43,187 nt of DNA, from contig QCGN01000009.1 of assembly GCA_003279875.1 (NCBI GenBank), positions 1 to 43,187 of the forward strand, in the 5' to 3' direction. The DNA is from Prochlorococcus sp. AG-388-D03. Its GTDB lineage: Bacteria; Cyanobacteriota; Cyanobacteriia; PCC-6307; Cyanobiaceae. Shown here piece after piece: positions 1-8,039 of the stretch; position 1 is the first letter of the stretch; every line of letters begins with the position of its first letter. Below the pieces are notes generated by a model. The model saw only the letters and a list, made by a program, of their open reading frames with translations, made no database searches and was not told where the DNA came from. The position numbers and the translations under genes were made by a program.

Positions 1-1042
1 CAGCTGCTGCTAGATCAAGTGGGAAGTTGTGAGCGTTACGCTCATGCATTACTTCCATACCTAAGTTAGCTCTGTTAAGAACGTCACCCCATGTAGGAAC
101 AATCTTACCGTTTGCATCTACAACTGATTGGTTGAAGTTGAAACCGTTAAGGTTGAATGCCATTGTGCAGATTCCCATTGAAGTTAACCAAACACATACA
201 ACTGGGAATACAGCTAGGAAGAAGTGAAGACTTCTGCTGTTGTTGAATGAAGCATATTGGAAGATCAAACGACCGAAGTAGCCATGAGCTGCAACGATGT
301 TATATGTTTCTTCTTCTTGTCCGAACTTGTAACCATAGTTCTGAGACTCTGTCTCAGTTGTTTCTCTGATTAGAGATGAAGTAACAAGTGAACCATGCAT
401 AGCTGAGAATAAAGATCCTCCGAACATACCAGCAACACCAGCCATATGGAATGGGTGCATAAGAATGTTGTGCTCTGCCTGGAAAACAAACATGAAGTTG
501 AATGTTCCAGAGATACCTAAAGGCATTCCGTCAGAGAATGAACCTTGACCGAATGGGTATACAAGGAATACTGCGAAAGCTGCTGAAACTGGTGCAGAGT
601 ATGCAACACAGATCCAAGGACGCATACCTAAACGGTATGAAAGCTCCCACTGACGTCCCATGTATGCTGAGATACCAATAAGGAAGTGGAATATTACTAG
701 CTGGTAAGGACCACCGTTGTATAACCACTCATCTACAGTAGCTGCTTCCCAAATTGGGTAGAAGTGTAGACCAATAGCGTTTGAAGAAGGAACAACTGCA
801 CCTGAGATGATGTTGTTTCCGTATAGGAATGAACCAGCAACTGGTTCTCTAATTCCGTCAATGTCTACTGGAGGTGCTGCGATGAAAGCAACGATGAAAC
901 AAGCCGCTGCTGCAAGTAGGCATGGAATCATTAAGACGCCGAACCAACCAACATAAATTCTGTTGTTAGTTGATGTTACCCACTCACAAAACTGAGGCCA
1001 GCCTTTTAACAGCGAAGTACGCTGCTGCTGAATAGTTGTCAT
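1..1042 (-). CDS. psbA: Photosystem II D1 reaction-centre protein (3' end cut by window)
   Basis: D1 is the photosystem II core subunit that binds the reaction-centre chlorophylls, QB and part of the Mn4CaO5 cluster in the thylakoid membrane. The reading frame opens with [18 protein letters not shown] and continues through [56 protein letters not shown] and [16 protein letters not shown], all typical D1 sequence. It has one residue more than Synechocystis D1 near the N-terminus, so the Mn ligands usually numbered D170, H332, E333 and D342 fall one higher here. The frame is open for 347 codons to the window edge, ending just after the usual maturation site (Ala344, here Ala345); about 13 residues of C-terminal extension are outside the window. 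No clear Shine-Dalgarno precedes the ATG. A carboxyl-terminal protease able to process D1 lies at 8951-10285. Confidence 0.98.
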   Translation of the reverse strand, partial: MTTIQQQRTSLLKGWPQFCEWVTSTNNRIYVGWFGVLMIPCLLAAAACFIVAFIAAPPVDIDGIREPVAGSFLYGNNIISGAVVPSSNAIGLHFYPIWEAATVDEWLYNGGPYQLVIFHFLIGISAYMGRQWELSYRLGMRPWICVAYSAPVSAAFAVFLVYPFGQGSFSDGMPLGISGTFNFMFVFQAEHNILMHPFHMAGVAGMFGGSLFSAMHGSLVTSSLIRETTETESQNYGYKFGQEEETYNIVAAHGYFGRLIFQYASFNNSRSLHFFLAVFPVVCVWLTSMGICTMAFNLNGFNFNQSVVDANGKIVPTWGDVLNRANLGMEVMHERNAHNFPLDLAAA

Positions 1043-1401
1043 GAGTTCGTTATGTTATTGCCTATTTAAAGACTTTTAAGTAAAAACGGATAATTTAATT
1101 TCCGTCCCACAAACTATAAGTCAAAGTCTTAGTAAATGTGCAGAGCAAATCTTATAGCTTTGATAACTTATCCTTATCTATTAGTCTATTTTTCTAGTTA
1201 AACATTAAATAAACATTGTGAGGAACTAAATTTTTCTGTCAAAACGATTAAATAGATAACTTTAGTGGAGTATAAATATTTTTAATTTTCTGTACTGTCA
1301 ATAAAAGATTAATTATTGAAATTATATTTAAATTCCACAAAATCTTTGTATCAACATGAACCTAATGAATAAGATCTAGCATTGCTAATATATAAATTGC
1401 G
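1043..1401 (-). promoter_or_regulatory. psbA upstream region / presumed leader
   Basis: About 360 bases without a gene lie upstream of psbA. Read on the minus strand, a TATAGT hexamer (1113-1118) and a TAAATT hexamer further downstream are both possible -10 boxes, giving leaders of roughly 40-70 nt. A TTGACT lies directly beside TATAGT and so cannot be its -35 box. I cannot choose a start point. No ORF or strong hairpin was seen in 1200-1390. Confidence 0.3.
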
Positions 1402-1497
1402 TGGTCAATATTGGCATCGTTCCGCCGATATTCCCGCCCGGATTTGAAACTATTAAATGTTGATCTAAAGTAGAGGGTATTGAACACCTCTTTTTTT
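1402..1497 (+). ncRNA. Candidate small RNA, unrecognised
   Basis: A TATAAA box at 1391-1396 is followed by a 9-bp hairpin, AATATTGGC (1407-1415) with GCCGATATT (1424-1432), around an 8-nt loop, then a C-rich single-stranded stretch (1433-1439). A terminator-like hairpin with a T-tract closes it at 1470-1497. The implied RNA is about 95 nt. Local GC content is well above the surrounding spacer, as expected for structured RNA in an AT-rich genome. I do not recognise it as a named Yfr RNA. Promoter and ends are inferred. Confidence 0.5.
1470..1497 (+). terminator. Rho-independent terminator of the 1402-1497 RNA
   Basis: The stem AGAGG (1472-1476) pairs with CCTCT (1487-1491), extended by GT/AC with a bulged A, and is followed by a run of seven T. 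Confidence 0.6.
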
Positions 1498-1561
1498 AAT
1501 GGATAAAAGATTTATAGCTGAAAAGATAATGACTCTTCTTATTTCTTTTATTGGTTAAAGA

Positions 1562-1675
1562 ATGGAATTACTTCATCAAATATTTCCTCCTTGGCATATC
1601 TATCTTGATGTTTTTCTACTTGGTATTGGTTTATATATTTACCTAAGAATTACTAAAAAAATAAATACAAAATAA
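1562..1675 (+). CDS. Hypothetical 37-residue single-pass membrane micro-protein
   Basis: A complete ATG-to-TAA frame encodes MELLHQIFPPWHIYLDVF followed by a hydrophobic helix (about residues 15-28, rich in L, I, G and Y) and a basic tail ending TKKINTK. The topology, one transmembrane helix with a positive C-terminus, resembles the many tiny membrane proteins of picocyanobacteria. The preceding AAAG is a weak ribosome site. It lies between two small RNA candidates and could share a transcript with the Yfr1-like RNA downstream. I do not recognise the family. Coding status is plausible but rests only on frame, composition and position. Confidence 0.45.
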   Translation: MELLHQIFPPWHIYLDVFLLGIGLYIYLRITKKINTK

Positions 1676-1775
1676 ATTCCTATCTTACTTTTTAAGTTCA
1701 ATTATCTCGTAAATATCAATAAATTAAAGATGGTGTAAATACTTCAGTTAATTGAGATTTTTTCTATTAGATTAA

Positions 1776-1849
1776 TAACATCAGAAACTCCTCACACACT
1801 AATTTCTGATCACTAAACGCCCCGATTCGTAAGAATTAGGGTGTTTTTT
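1776..1849 (+). ncRNA. Yfr1-like small RNA (ACTCCTCACAC motif)
   Basis: The 11-nt sequence ACTCCTCACAC at 1787-1797 is the ultraconserved element of the cyanobacterial small RNA Yfr1. It sits mainly in the loop of a hairpin with an 8-bp stem, ATCAGAAA (1780-1787) with TTTCTGAT (1803-1810). A second, GC-rich hairpin with a T-tract (1817-1849) ends the RNA, giving the Yfr1 arrangement of motif plus terminator stem. A TAGATT box at 1768-1773 is a possible -10. In Prochlorococcus the canonical Yfr1 lies near guaB/trxA, so this may be a second RNA with the same element (Yfr10 has been described in this way, from memory). Yfr1 is known to repress porin (som) mRNAs by pairing through this motif. Confidence 0.75.
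1817..1849 (+). terminator. Terminator of the Yfr1-like RNA
   Basis: The 12-position stem ACGCCCCGATTC (1817-1828) pairs with GAATTAGGGTGT (1833-1844) around GTAA, with one C/A mismatch and two G-T pairs, followed by six T. Confidence 0.8.
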
Positions 1850-1950
1850 AATGCGATTGAGTCTGAATCGACATAACTGGCATATGTGACAATTAAGTAA
1901 TATTACTCACCCTCTTCCACGAAAAGGAAATATATGGCATAGTCTGGTTG

Positions 1951-2047
1951 AGTGTGTAGGAGAGGTTTTACTGAAACAGTGGAAACAAGGAAACACTTGA
2001 TTCGGTAAAACCAGAAAAAGACCTCTAGAAATAGGGGTCTTTTTTTA
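1951..2047 (+). ncRNA. Yfr2-family small RNA
   Basis: A long hairpin pairs GGTTTTACTGAA (1964-1975) with TTCGGTAAAACC (2001-2012). Its loop carries the repeated GGAAACA element (GGAAACAAGGAAACA, 1981-1995) flanked by AGTG/CACT. A terminator hairpin with T-tract follows at 2020-2047. This architecture, a loop with GGAAACA repeats plus a 3' terminator and about 95 nt in total, matches the Yfr2-Yfr5 family of cyanobacterial small RNAs. The 5' end is set from a weak -10 (CATAGT, 1939-1944) and is uncertain by several bases. The 5' single-stranded part (1951-1962) is complementary to the motif of the neighbouring Yfr1-like RNA. Confidence 0.8.
2020..2047 (+). terminator. Terminator of the Yfr2-family RNA
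   Basis: GACCTCTA (2020-2027) pairs with TAGGGGTC (2032-2039) around GAAA, followed by an eight-base T run. Confidence 0.85.
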
Positions 2048-2337
2048 TGGAAATTAAATAAATTCAGGGGTACCCCTCCGTATATAGGGAGAAGACAACA
2101 AAGACAACAAGTAGCTATTAACTAATATCCTCAGCGAGACGAAGTCGAGCGGGCCCAATAGGAAAAACTATAAGAATCATTTAGTAAACTATAAAAGATC
2201 CTTGGGAAGTATTTGTATTAGGTTTATCTCAGTAAATGACACTATATTTTCCTAATGTTTATAATTCCTACTTCTCTCGATCTGTTTCTTATTACAAACT
2301 AATTAATATGATTAGCTTTGTTTCATATTATTAACAT
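2048..2337. other. Spacer without recognised gene
   Basis: No convincing ORF is present. It holds a perfect 12-bp palindrome, AGGGGTACCCCT (2066-2077), which could alternatively pair its CCCT with the AGGG about ten bases further on; a doubled AGACAACAA (around 2093-2110); and an unusually GC-rich patch at about 2130-2156 (AGCGAGACGAAGTCGAGCGG and following GCCC). None is assigned a function. Confidence 0.4.
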
Positions 2338-2389
2338 GGTAGGACGGTTTGGTAGGGCAAATTGGTAGGACAATATGGCAGGACAGCTG
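2338..2389. repeat. Four tandem copies of a 13-nt repeat
   Basis: Four consecutive 13-nt units begin at 2338, 2351, 2364 and 2377: GGTAGGACGGTTT, GGTAGGGCAAATT, GGTAGGACAATAT and GGCAGGACAGCTG. The first eight positions (GGTAGGAC) are conserved and the last five vary. The 13-nt period is not a multiple of three, which argues against coding. The array ends just downstream of the 6S RNA terminator. Confidence 0.85.
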
Positions 2390-2401
2390 AGAAATAACAC
2401 A

Positions 2402-2446
2402 AAATAAAAAGGCTCAGAACGCTGCTATAGCAACAATTCTAAGCCT
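2402..2446 (-). terminator. Rho-independent terminator downstream of 6S RNA
   Basis: On the minus strand AGGCTTAGAA pairs with TTCTGAGCCT (one mismatch) around an inner TGCTATAGCA palindrome and is followed by TTTTTATTTT. It ends minus-strand transcription coming from the 6S RNA and possibly purK. Confidence 0.85.
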
Positions 2447-2625
2447 TTCACCGAATCCCCGCCAGTTCTCTGATGCATCGACCTGGAAAAGCCAGTAGAG
2501 GAGTCAAAGTGGGTTTTCGTTTCCAATTACATGATTGGTTTACGTCCACATCACGACAGTCTCCTCAAGTCGAAAAAGAGTCAGATCAGAGCACATAAAG
2601 AAGAACTTGACCAAAGATCCAGTAT
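2447..2625 (-). ncRNA. ssrS: 6S RNA (cyanobacterial 6Sa / Yfr7 type)
   Basis: 6S RNA mimics an open promoter and binds sigma-70-type RNA polymerase. The minus strand folds into one long rod from nested complementary blocks, listed 5' to 3': AGTTCT, CTGAT, CGAC, GAGGAG, GTGG, CCAAT, a CATGTA loop, then ATTGG, CCAC, CTCCTC, GTCG, ATCAG and AGAACT. In plus coordinates the outermost pair is 2602-2607 with 2464-2469 and the apical stem is 2534-2538 with 2523-2527. Unpaired stretches between the GAGGAG and apical stems form a central bubble. Position next to purK is the recurrent cyanobacterial context of this RNA, and a strong terminator follows. Length is about 180 nt. Ends are approximate, and co-transcription with purK or an own promoter cannot be distinguished. 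Confidence 0.85.
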
Positions 2626-2645
2626 TTAAATATTAGCTTATTTTG

Positions 2646-3836
2646 TTAGTCATTTGGAGCAGGCCAAATCTCTCTTACCTTAGTTAATATTTCTCTAGAT
2701 TTTTCAATTCTTTTCAAATGATTCTTTTCATTTAGTAAAAACGTAATGTGAGCCATTTTACGTCCAATCCTTTCTTTAGATTTTCCATACCAATGAAAAT
2801 TAGAACCTTTGATTTGAGTTAATAATTCAATCCTTCTTTTTATTGGTAAAGGGAAATTTTTTTTCAAACCTAATAAATTTATCATTAATGAACCATGAGA
2901 ATTCATATTAATATCTGGAGGCTTGACACCTGAAGATATACATATATATTGATCGAACTGGCTTGAACTACAAGCTTCTATTGAAAAGTGAGCGGAATTA
3001 TGGGTTCTAGGGGCAATTTCATTAATTAATAGTCCATTGTCACCATAGAAGAATTCAATTCCCATTACTCCGACATAATTAAGTTCATTTACTATGGAAG
3101 AGAAAATATTGATTGCAAAAGTTTTCAAGTCATAATTTATTTCTGCTGGAGATAGAACCCAATCACAAACGTTATTTTTTTGAAATGTCTCGACAATGGG
3201 AAATAGTCTTATTGTGCCATCAAAATCTCTTGATCCAACTAAAGCAAGCTCATTTTTATAATCGACCCATTCTTCAATTAGCCAATCATCTGAATCAGTG
3301 CCAACCAAAAAAGAATTTAAATCTTCTTTATTATTAATTTTTTTATTACCTTTGCCGTCATATCCCCCCTTGAGAGATTTAACCATTAGTGGGAAATTCC
3401 AATCCTCAATATCTTTATCCTCAAGAATTTTAAAATCCCTTATTGATATCCATTTTGGTAATGGAAGACTCATTTTCTCTATTAATTTTTTTTGAGAAAT
3501 TCTATCTACCAAAGATTGGATTGATTGAAGGCTTGGTACAAAAATATTATTAGAATCAATTAAATTTAATTTTTCTATTTTAATCCATTCATTTTCAAAA
3601 ATAATTTTTTCGCACTCTTTAATTAAATCTTTATTTCCTTTTATCTTTAAAGGATCAGCTTCAATTACATAATCTGCTTTTGAACCTGCGGGGTCATTGT
3701 AAGAGTTAGTTTGAACACATACTTTTATCCCTCTTTTTTTTGCTGCTTCAGTAAGCATTAAAGCCAATTGACCACCTCCAATTATTCCTAGTGAATAATT
3801 TTTCTTAATATTTACTATATTTTTTTTTTGGTTCAT
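2646..3836 (-). CDS. purK: N5-carboxyaminoimidazole ribonucleotide synthase PurK
   Basis: PurK uses ATP and bicarbonate to carboxylate aminoimidazole ribonucleotide in purine biosynthesis (cytosol). The 396-residue product has the N-terminal dinucleotide-type fold (LGIIGGGQLALML, residues 17-29), a central ATP-grasp domain (PLMVKSLKGGYDGKGN and EEWVDYKNELAL) and the C-terminal metal/ATP site (GVMGIEFFY, INEIAPRTHNSAH). Length is normal for cyanobacteria. The start is ATG after a run of A/T; the first 16 lysine/asparagine-rich residues are a short extension, so an internal start is possible but no better one is seen. It is divergent from aroB across 131 bp, and 6S RNA lies immediately downstream on the same strand. 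Confidence 0.96.
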   Translation of the reverse strand: MNQKKNIVNIKKNYSLGIIGGGQLALMLTEAAKKRGIKVCVQTNSYNDPAGSKADYVIEADPLKIKGNKDLIKECEKIIFENEWIKIEKLNLIDSNNIFVPSLQSIQSLVDRISQKKLIEKMSLPLPKWISIRDFKILEDKDIEDWNFPLMVKSLKGGYDGKGNKKINNKEDLNSFLVGTDSDDWLIEEWVDYKNELALVGSRDFDGTIRLFPIVETFQKNNVCDWVLSPAEINYDLKTFAINIFSSIVNELNYVGVMGIEFFYGDNGLLINEIAPRTHNSAHFSIEACSSSQFDQYICISSGVKPPDINMNSHGSLMINLLGLKKNFPLPIKRRIELLTQIKGSNFHWYGKSKERIGRKMAHITFLLNEKNHLKRIEKSREILTKVREIWPAPND

Positions 3837-3967
3837 ATGATGATCTTATTATGATTTTTAATTCTTAACAACTGGTTATTTTAATCTAAATTTTAAGTCG
3901 ATATAAGGTTAGAATAAATACAAATAAAATCTAGATACAAACAAAAAACTCTACTAGGTCATGTATT

Positions 3968-5059
3968 GTGAATAAAAATAAAATTGTAGTTCCTTTAAGT
4001 AATAATTCATACGAAGTTACAATTAGACAAGGAATAATAAATAATATTGGGGAGGAACTTACCCTAATGGGGGTTAGCAATAATAGAAAAATACTTATAG
4101 TTTCTAATAAACAAATTTCAAAATTATTTTATGGAAAAATTCTTAATAATTTAAAAAAATATAATTTTAGTGCCGAAATATTCAATATTAAAGCAGGAGA
4201 ATCTTATAAGAACTTGGAAAGTTTAAGAGAGATATATAATGCTGCTTTTGAGTTTGGTTTAGACAGAAATGCCTTACTAATTGCACTAGGGGGAGGCATT
4301 GTTGGAGATGTGACTGGTTTTGCTGCCGCCACCTGGTTAAGAGGTATCGAATATATTCAGATCCCTACAACATTATTATCTATGGTTGATTCATCGGTAG
4401 GTGGAAAGACAGCCGTTAACCATCCTAAAGGTAAAAATCTAATAGGAGCTTTTTATCAGCCAAAAGCAGTTTTTATTGATCCGGAAACTCTAATAACTTT
4501 ACCTAAAAGGGAATTCAAGGCAGGCATGGCAGAAGTTATTAAATATGGAGTCATAAGAGACAAAGCACTTTTTGAATACTTAGAAATTGATAAAAATAGA
4601 GATAAAATTCTCAATCTCAATAACGAATCATTAATAAAAATTATCAATAATTCAATTAAAACAAAGTCATCTATAGTTTCAGAAGACGAGAAAGAAAATG
4701 GTATTCGAGCAATATTAAATTATGGACATTCATTTGGCCATGTAATAGAAAATTTGTGTGGATATGGAGAGTATCTTCATGGTGAAGCAATATCAATTGG
4801 AATGAAAATTGCAGGAGATATTTCAATTGAAAAAAATTTATGGTTAAAAGAGCATTCTTTAAGACAAAATAACCTTATCGAAAGCTATGGCTTACCAACT
4901 AAAACCCCGAAAATTAAAAAGAATGAAGTAAAAACTATACTTATGGGTGATAAAAAGGTTCGTGATGGAAAAATTAGATTTATCCTACCTAAAGAGATTG
5001 GAGAAGTTGATATATTTAACGATGTAGAGGAGTCGCAATTCTTAAAATATTTCGATTAA
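3968..5059 (+). CDS. aroB: 3-dehydroquinate synthase
   Basis: AroB converts DAHP to 3-dehydroquinate, the second step of the shikimate pathway to aromatic amino acids, using NAD and a divalent metal. The 363-residue protein shows the NAD-binding segment [16 protein letters not shown], the substrate loop [19 protein letters not shown] and the metal-binding histidines in [11 protein letters not shown] and [11 protein letters not shown]. Length fits the family. The start is GTG at 3968, chosen because the coding similarity ([10 protein letters not shown]) begins a few residues later and there is no ATG upstream in frame. The 3' end overlaps the convergent MidA-type gene by 4 bases. Confidence 0.97.
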   Translation: MNKNKIVVPLSNNSYEVTIRQGIINNIGEELTLMGVSNNRKILIVSNKQISKLFYGKILNNLKKYNFSAEIFNIKAGESYKNLESLREIYNAAFEFGLDRNALLIALGGGIVGDVTGFAAATWLRGIEYIQIPTTLLSMVDSSVGGKTAVNHPKGKNLIGAFYQPKAVFIDPETLITLPKREFKAGMAEVIKYGVIRDKALFEYLEIDKNRDKILNLNNESLIKIINNSIKTKSSIVSEDEKENGIRAILNYGHSFGHVIENLCGYGEYLHGEAISIGMKIAGDISIEKNLWLKEHSLRQNNLIESYGLPTKTPKIKKNEVKTILMGDKKVRDGKIRFILPKEIGEVDIFNDVEESQFLKYFD

Positions 5060-6246
5060 ATAATACAACTTGAATTTATTTTTATTTTCTTTTTTTTAAA
5101 TCTACTAAAAACAAACCATTTAAAATCGCCCAAACATATTGGATCAACTAATCTCAATAAGGCTTCTCTTTTAGAAAGCGCTTTAGATATATCATTCTTA
5201 ATTTCATTCTGAATTTTAAAAAGTCTTTCAGCCAAACCAAGTAACAATAATGCCTCACCTTGTTTGACTATTCCCAAAGTTTCAAAACCTATAGTTTCCG
5301 AATCATAAATTAGAGTCTCAATACAAATATGAGAAGTTAAATCACAATTTCCTGGAGACTCAAAAACATCTTCTATTATTTGTTGGTTTTTATAAGAAAT
5401 TAACGTTCCTTTACTATGACTAATTGAATAATATCTTTTAGCTTCTTTGGCGTAGTCAATTACGAGTAATATTCCATTATTAATTTTTTCATAAACAGTC
5501 TTTAACCAATTTTTATTATCTATATGCCACTCTGTAGTCCATCCTTCAGGAGCATCCTTAGGAGGAATATTAATATTTAATTTTTCCTGTGCAAAAGATA
5601 TACCTTCTTCTAATTCTTTAGAAATTTTAATTTTTTCAAAAAATAATCTACCTGATTCTTTATCTACAGAGACTGCTTGACGATATGTTTTGCCTTTTAA
5701 ATTTATAATTCTTTCTACTGGCAAAGCATCAAGTACTTCATTCGCTAATATAACGCCATTTAAACTCTTATTTTCCAACTCTTCTATACTTCTCCACATA
5801 ATATTAATTCCCAATTTTAAATATTTTTCTAATTTCTTTTTCTGTTTTTTTATCATTCCTATATTTGGTTCGATAATGATAAAACATACGTTTTTTAATT
5901 TTTCTTTATTGCAATTTAAAAAATACTGAATAATTCCACTAATTAGGCTCCCGTCTCCTGATCCAAACTCAAGAATAGAAAGATTATCATTACAAATTAA
6001 TTTACTTTTTATTTGAATCAACCACTCGTCAATTTGTTTAGATAATAAAAAAGCAAAGTCATCAGACATCGATGATGACGTAACAAAATCACCCTTAGAT
6101 CCTAAAATAGCTTTACCACTGCCATAGTAGCCATTATTTGGGTCATTTAAAACAAAGTTCATATAGTCATAAAAACTTATAGTTCCTCCCTTTTTTATTA
6201 TTTTTTTTATTAACCAATCTGGATTATTCGCGGGTAGGCTTTTCAT
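5056..6246 (-). CDS. SAM-dependent methyltransferase, MidA/NDUFAF7 family (COG1565)
   Basis: The 396-residue product starts with [21 protein letters not shown] followed by [18 protein letters not shown], the N-terminal signature of the MidA/DUF185 family, and has a SAM-binding motif [11 protein letters not shown] (about residues 89-99) and [11 protein letters not shown]. Mitochondrial members (NDUFAF7) methylate an arginine of a complex I subunit during assembly. By analogy, a role with the cyanobacterial NDH-1 complex is conceivable but not shown. It is convergent with aroB and divergent from the TPM gene, whose ATG is only 32 bases away. The C-terminus is lysine-rich and probably poorly conserved. 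Family assignment is firm, the substrate unknown. Confidence 0.88.
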   Translation of the reverse strand: MKSLPANNPDWLIKKIIKKGGTISFYDYMNFVLNDPNNGYYGSGKAILGSKGDFVTSSSMSDDFAFLLSKQIDEWLIQIKSKLICNDNLSILEFGSGDGSLISGIIQYFLNCNKEKLKNVCFIIIEPNIGMIKKQKKKLEKYLKLGINIMWRSIEELENKSLNGVILANEVLDALPVERIINLKGKTYRQAVSVDKESGRLFFEKIKISKELEEGISFAQEKLNINIPPKDAPEGWTTEWHIDNKNWLKTVYEKINNGILLVIDYAKEAKRYYSISHSKGTLISYKNQQIIEDVFESPGNCDLTSHICIETLIYDSETIGFETLGIVKQGEALLLLGLAERLFKIQNEIKNDISKALSKREALLRLVDPICLGDFKWFVFSRFKKKKIKINSSCII

Positions 6247-6278
6247 CGGCGAAAATACAATAAGATAAAAAAACTGCT

Positions 6279-7077
6279 ATGCATCCAAAGATTAACTATT
6301 TCTTAGGAATAATTCTATCTCTAGTAATTTTAATTTTTAATCAACCTTCTTTAGCTATTAATAATCCAAATCTTTTACCAGAAGAAAAAACACCTGTTAT
6401 TGATCTAGCAAAAACATTAAGTCCTGATCAGAAAACATCTTTAGAGAAAAAATCTTAATAACTTAGAAACACAAAGTGGTTGGAAGATTAAATATTTATC
6501 TCAATTCGAAAGTGTCCCTGGAATTGCAATAAAAGACTATTGGGATTTAGATGAAACAAGCTTATTAGTAATTGCAGATCCAAGGGGAGGGAATTTATTG
6601 AATTTTAATGTTGGTGAAGCATATTTTGCTTTTATGCCTAGATTATTTTGGGTAGAACTTCAAACAAGATTTGGGAATCAATATTATGTAAAAGATCATG
6701 GAGAAGATGGCGCTGTATTAGATGCAATTAATTCAGTAAAAATTTGCCTTGATAGAGGAGGTTGCCAAGTTGTTCCTGGATTACCTAAAGAACAATATGT
6801 TTGGACTTTATGTACTTCTATTTTAGGAGGATTAGTCGCTGGTTTTGCTGCTGCTCCTAGAAAAGAAGGTCAGTTCATATCAGTTGGATTTTTAGCTCTT
6901 CTTTCTCCTCTCTGGGGAATGTTATTTGGTATTTTTGGTTTAGCACCAATAATTTCTAGAACGAGTGAAATATTACCTTTATTCAAAAATGGTCTGGCAT
7001 TTTCTGCAGCAGCAATTACGGGATACCTTTTATCTCAAACAGTATTTTCTAGATATCAAAAACCGAAAAAAAGTTAA
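6279..7077 (+). pseudogene. TPM-domain membrane protein (Psb32-like), broken by a 1-base frameshift
   Basis: The first frame (6279-6458) encodes a signal peptide (MHPKINYFLGIILSLVILIF, then NQPSLA) and the start of a TPM domain (TPVIDLAKTLSPDQKTSLEK) before a stop. Removing one A from the six-A run at 6447-6452 joins it to the second frame (NLNNLETQSGWKIKYLSQFE, PRGGNLLNFNVGEAYFAFMP), which runs to 7077. The total of 799 bases is 3x266+1, exactly one base too many. The second half carries the rest of the TPM domain, a VKICLDRGGCQVVPGLPKEQ segment, and two or three membrane helices. TPM proteins such as Psb32/TLP18.3 act in photosystem II repair. Homopolymer error, genuine pseudogene, or slippage on the A-run are all possible; selection on the downstream half still looks intact. 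Confidence 0.85.
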
Positions 7078-7096
7078 AGCTTTTCTATCCAAAGTT

Positions 7097-7958
7097 TCAA
7101 TTTCTAAAAAGAACTTCTTCTTCACATATCTCTCCCCATTCTGAATACCATCGTTGGGAAATATAAGTGAGTTTATTTTCTAAAAACTCAACCCATGAAA
7201 AGTTTATAAATAATTCGCCCTTTTTATTAGTCTTATATCTCGGCACTATTGCAGAATTCAAATAAGCTGTACCTTCTTTATCAATTTTGAACATTTTCCT
7301 AAACCCTTGATTTCTTTTCAGACGATTATGCATATGCCCAAAAATAACAAGGTCAATTTTTCTTTTTTTTTGTATTTCTGAAATCGCAACAGCTAAATCT
7401 CTATCTCCCCAATCACATGAGGGCTCCTTCCAATCTTTACCACAAATACTTGATGGATCTGATCCCAATCCTGAAGGGCCGGCATGTGACATAACGATAA
7501 GAGGAAAGTCTTTAATAATTTTTTCTGAAGATTTAAGGATTTTATTAACTGACTCTTGTTCGCTTATTGGCCCATATACAGCCTTTACCTCATTTGAAAT
7601 ATAATAACCACCTCCTGAACTACAGGGTCTAGCACTTAAAATATTTAATTGATTATTAAAAATCCTTAATTCCCAAGCACAATATTTTTCTTGCAGAACT
7701 CGAATTTGTTTTAAAAGGGTTTCTCCTGAAGGATCTTTACCTCGATCATGATTTCCCAAAATCACAAATGTGGGGATATTTAATAAATTAATTTTCTTTA
7801 TTGTTTTGATACTACCATCTGAAATATCCCCAACAAATAAAACAATGTCTGGTTTTACAAGAGATAAAACTCCAACATCTAACTCAGACCACTGCCCATG
7901 ACAGTCACCAACAATAGCAATTTTTAAATTTGTCAGAATTTTTTCTATTTAAAGGCAT
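7097..7958 (-). pseudogene. Metallophosphoesterase (TIGR04168-like), apparent 1-base frameshift near the N-terminus
   Basis: The long frame encodes a calcineurin-like phosphoesterase with IAIVGDCHGQW, LFVGDISDG, VILGNHDRG, VMSHAGPSGLG and IFGHMHNRL, the full set of metal-binding motifs. Upstream of IAIVGD this frame reaches a stop near 7950 without any ATG, GTG or TTG. The neighbouring frame offers ATG at 7958 (MPLNRKNSDKFK). Deleting one A from the five-A run just before IAIVGD fuses them into MPLNRKNSDKFK-IAIVGDC. The total, 862 bases, is 3x287+1. Using the internal GTG at 7765 instead would delete the first two metal-binding motifs and cannot give a normal enzyme. It is transcribed convergently with the TPM gene, which has the same kind of defect. 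Substrate unknown. Confidence 0.8.
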
Positions 7959-8039
7959 ATAATCTATTAAGAGACATTGTAAATCCTGACCAGTATAACT
8001 TCTACTGCAAAACAGAAATCCAATAAAAACAAACAAGAT

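Noticed and set aside
531..728. Minus-strand 65-residue frame inside psbA
   Set aside because: It lies in a different frame of the D1 gene, whose correct frame gives full D1 sequence; an overlapping shadow frame.
1499..1558. A 19-codon frame (MDKRFIAEKIMTLLISFIG) just before the 37-residue ORF
   Set aside because: Too short and overlapping the end of a terminator T-tract; no ribosome site or conserved feature to support it.
2130..2156. GC-rich patch in the spacer as a tRNA or rRNA fragment
   Set aside because: No cloverleaf or recognisable rRNA segment could be built; recorded only as an unexplained GC-rich patch.
2338..2389. The GGA-rich repeat as a CsrA/RsmA decoy RNA
   Set aside because: Not supported: I see no hairpins presenting GGA in loops, and CsrA is not expected in Prochlorococcus. 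Left as an unexplained repeat.
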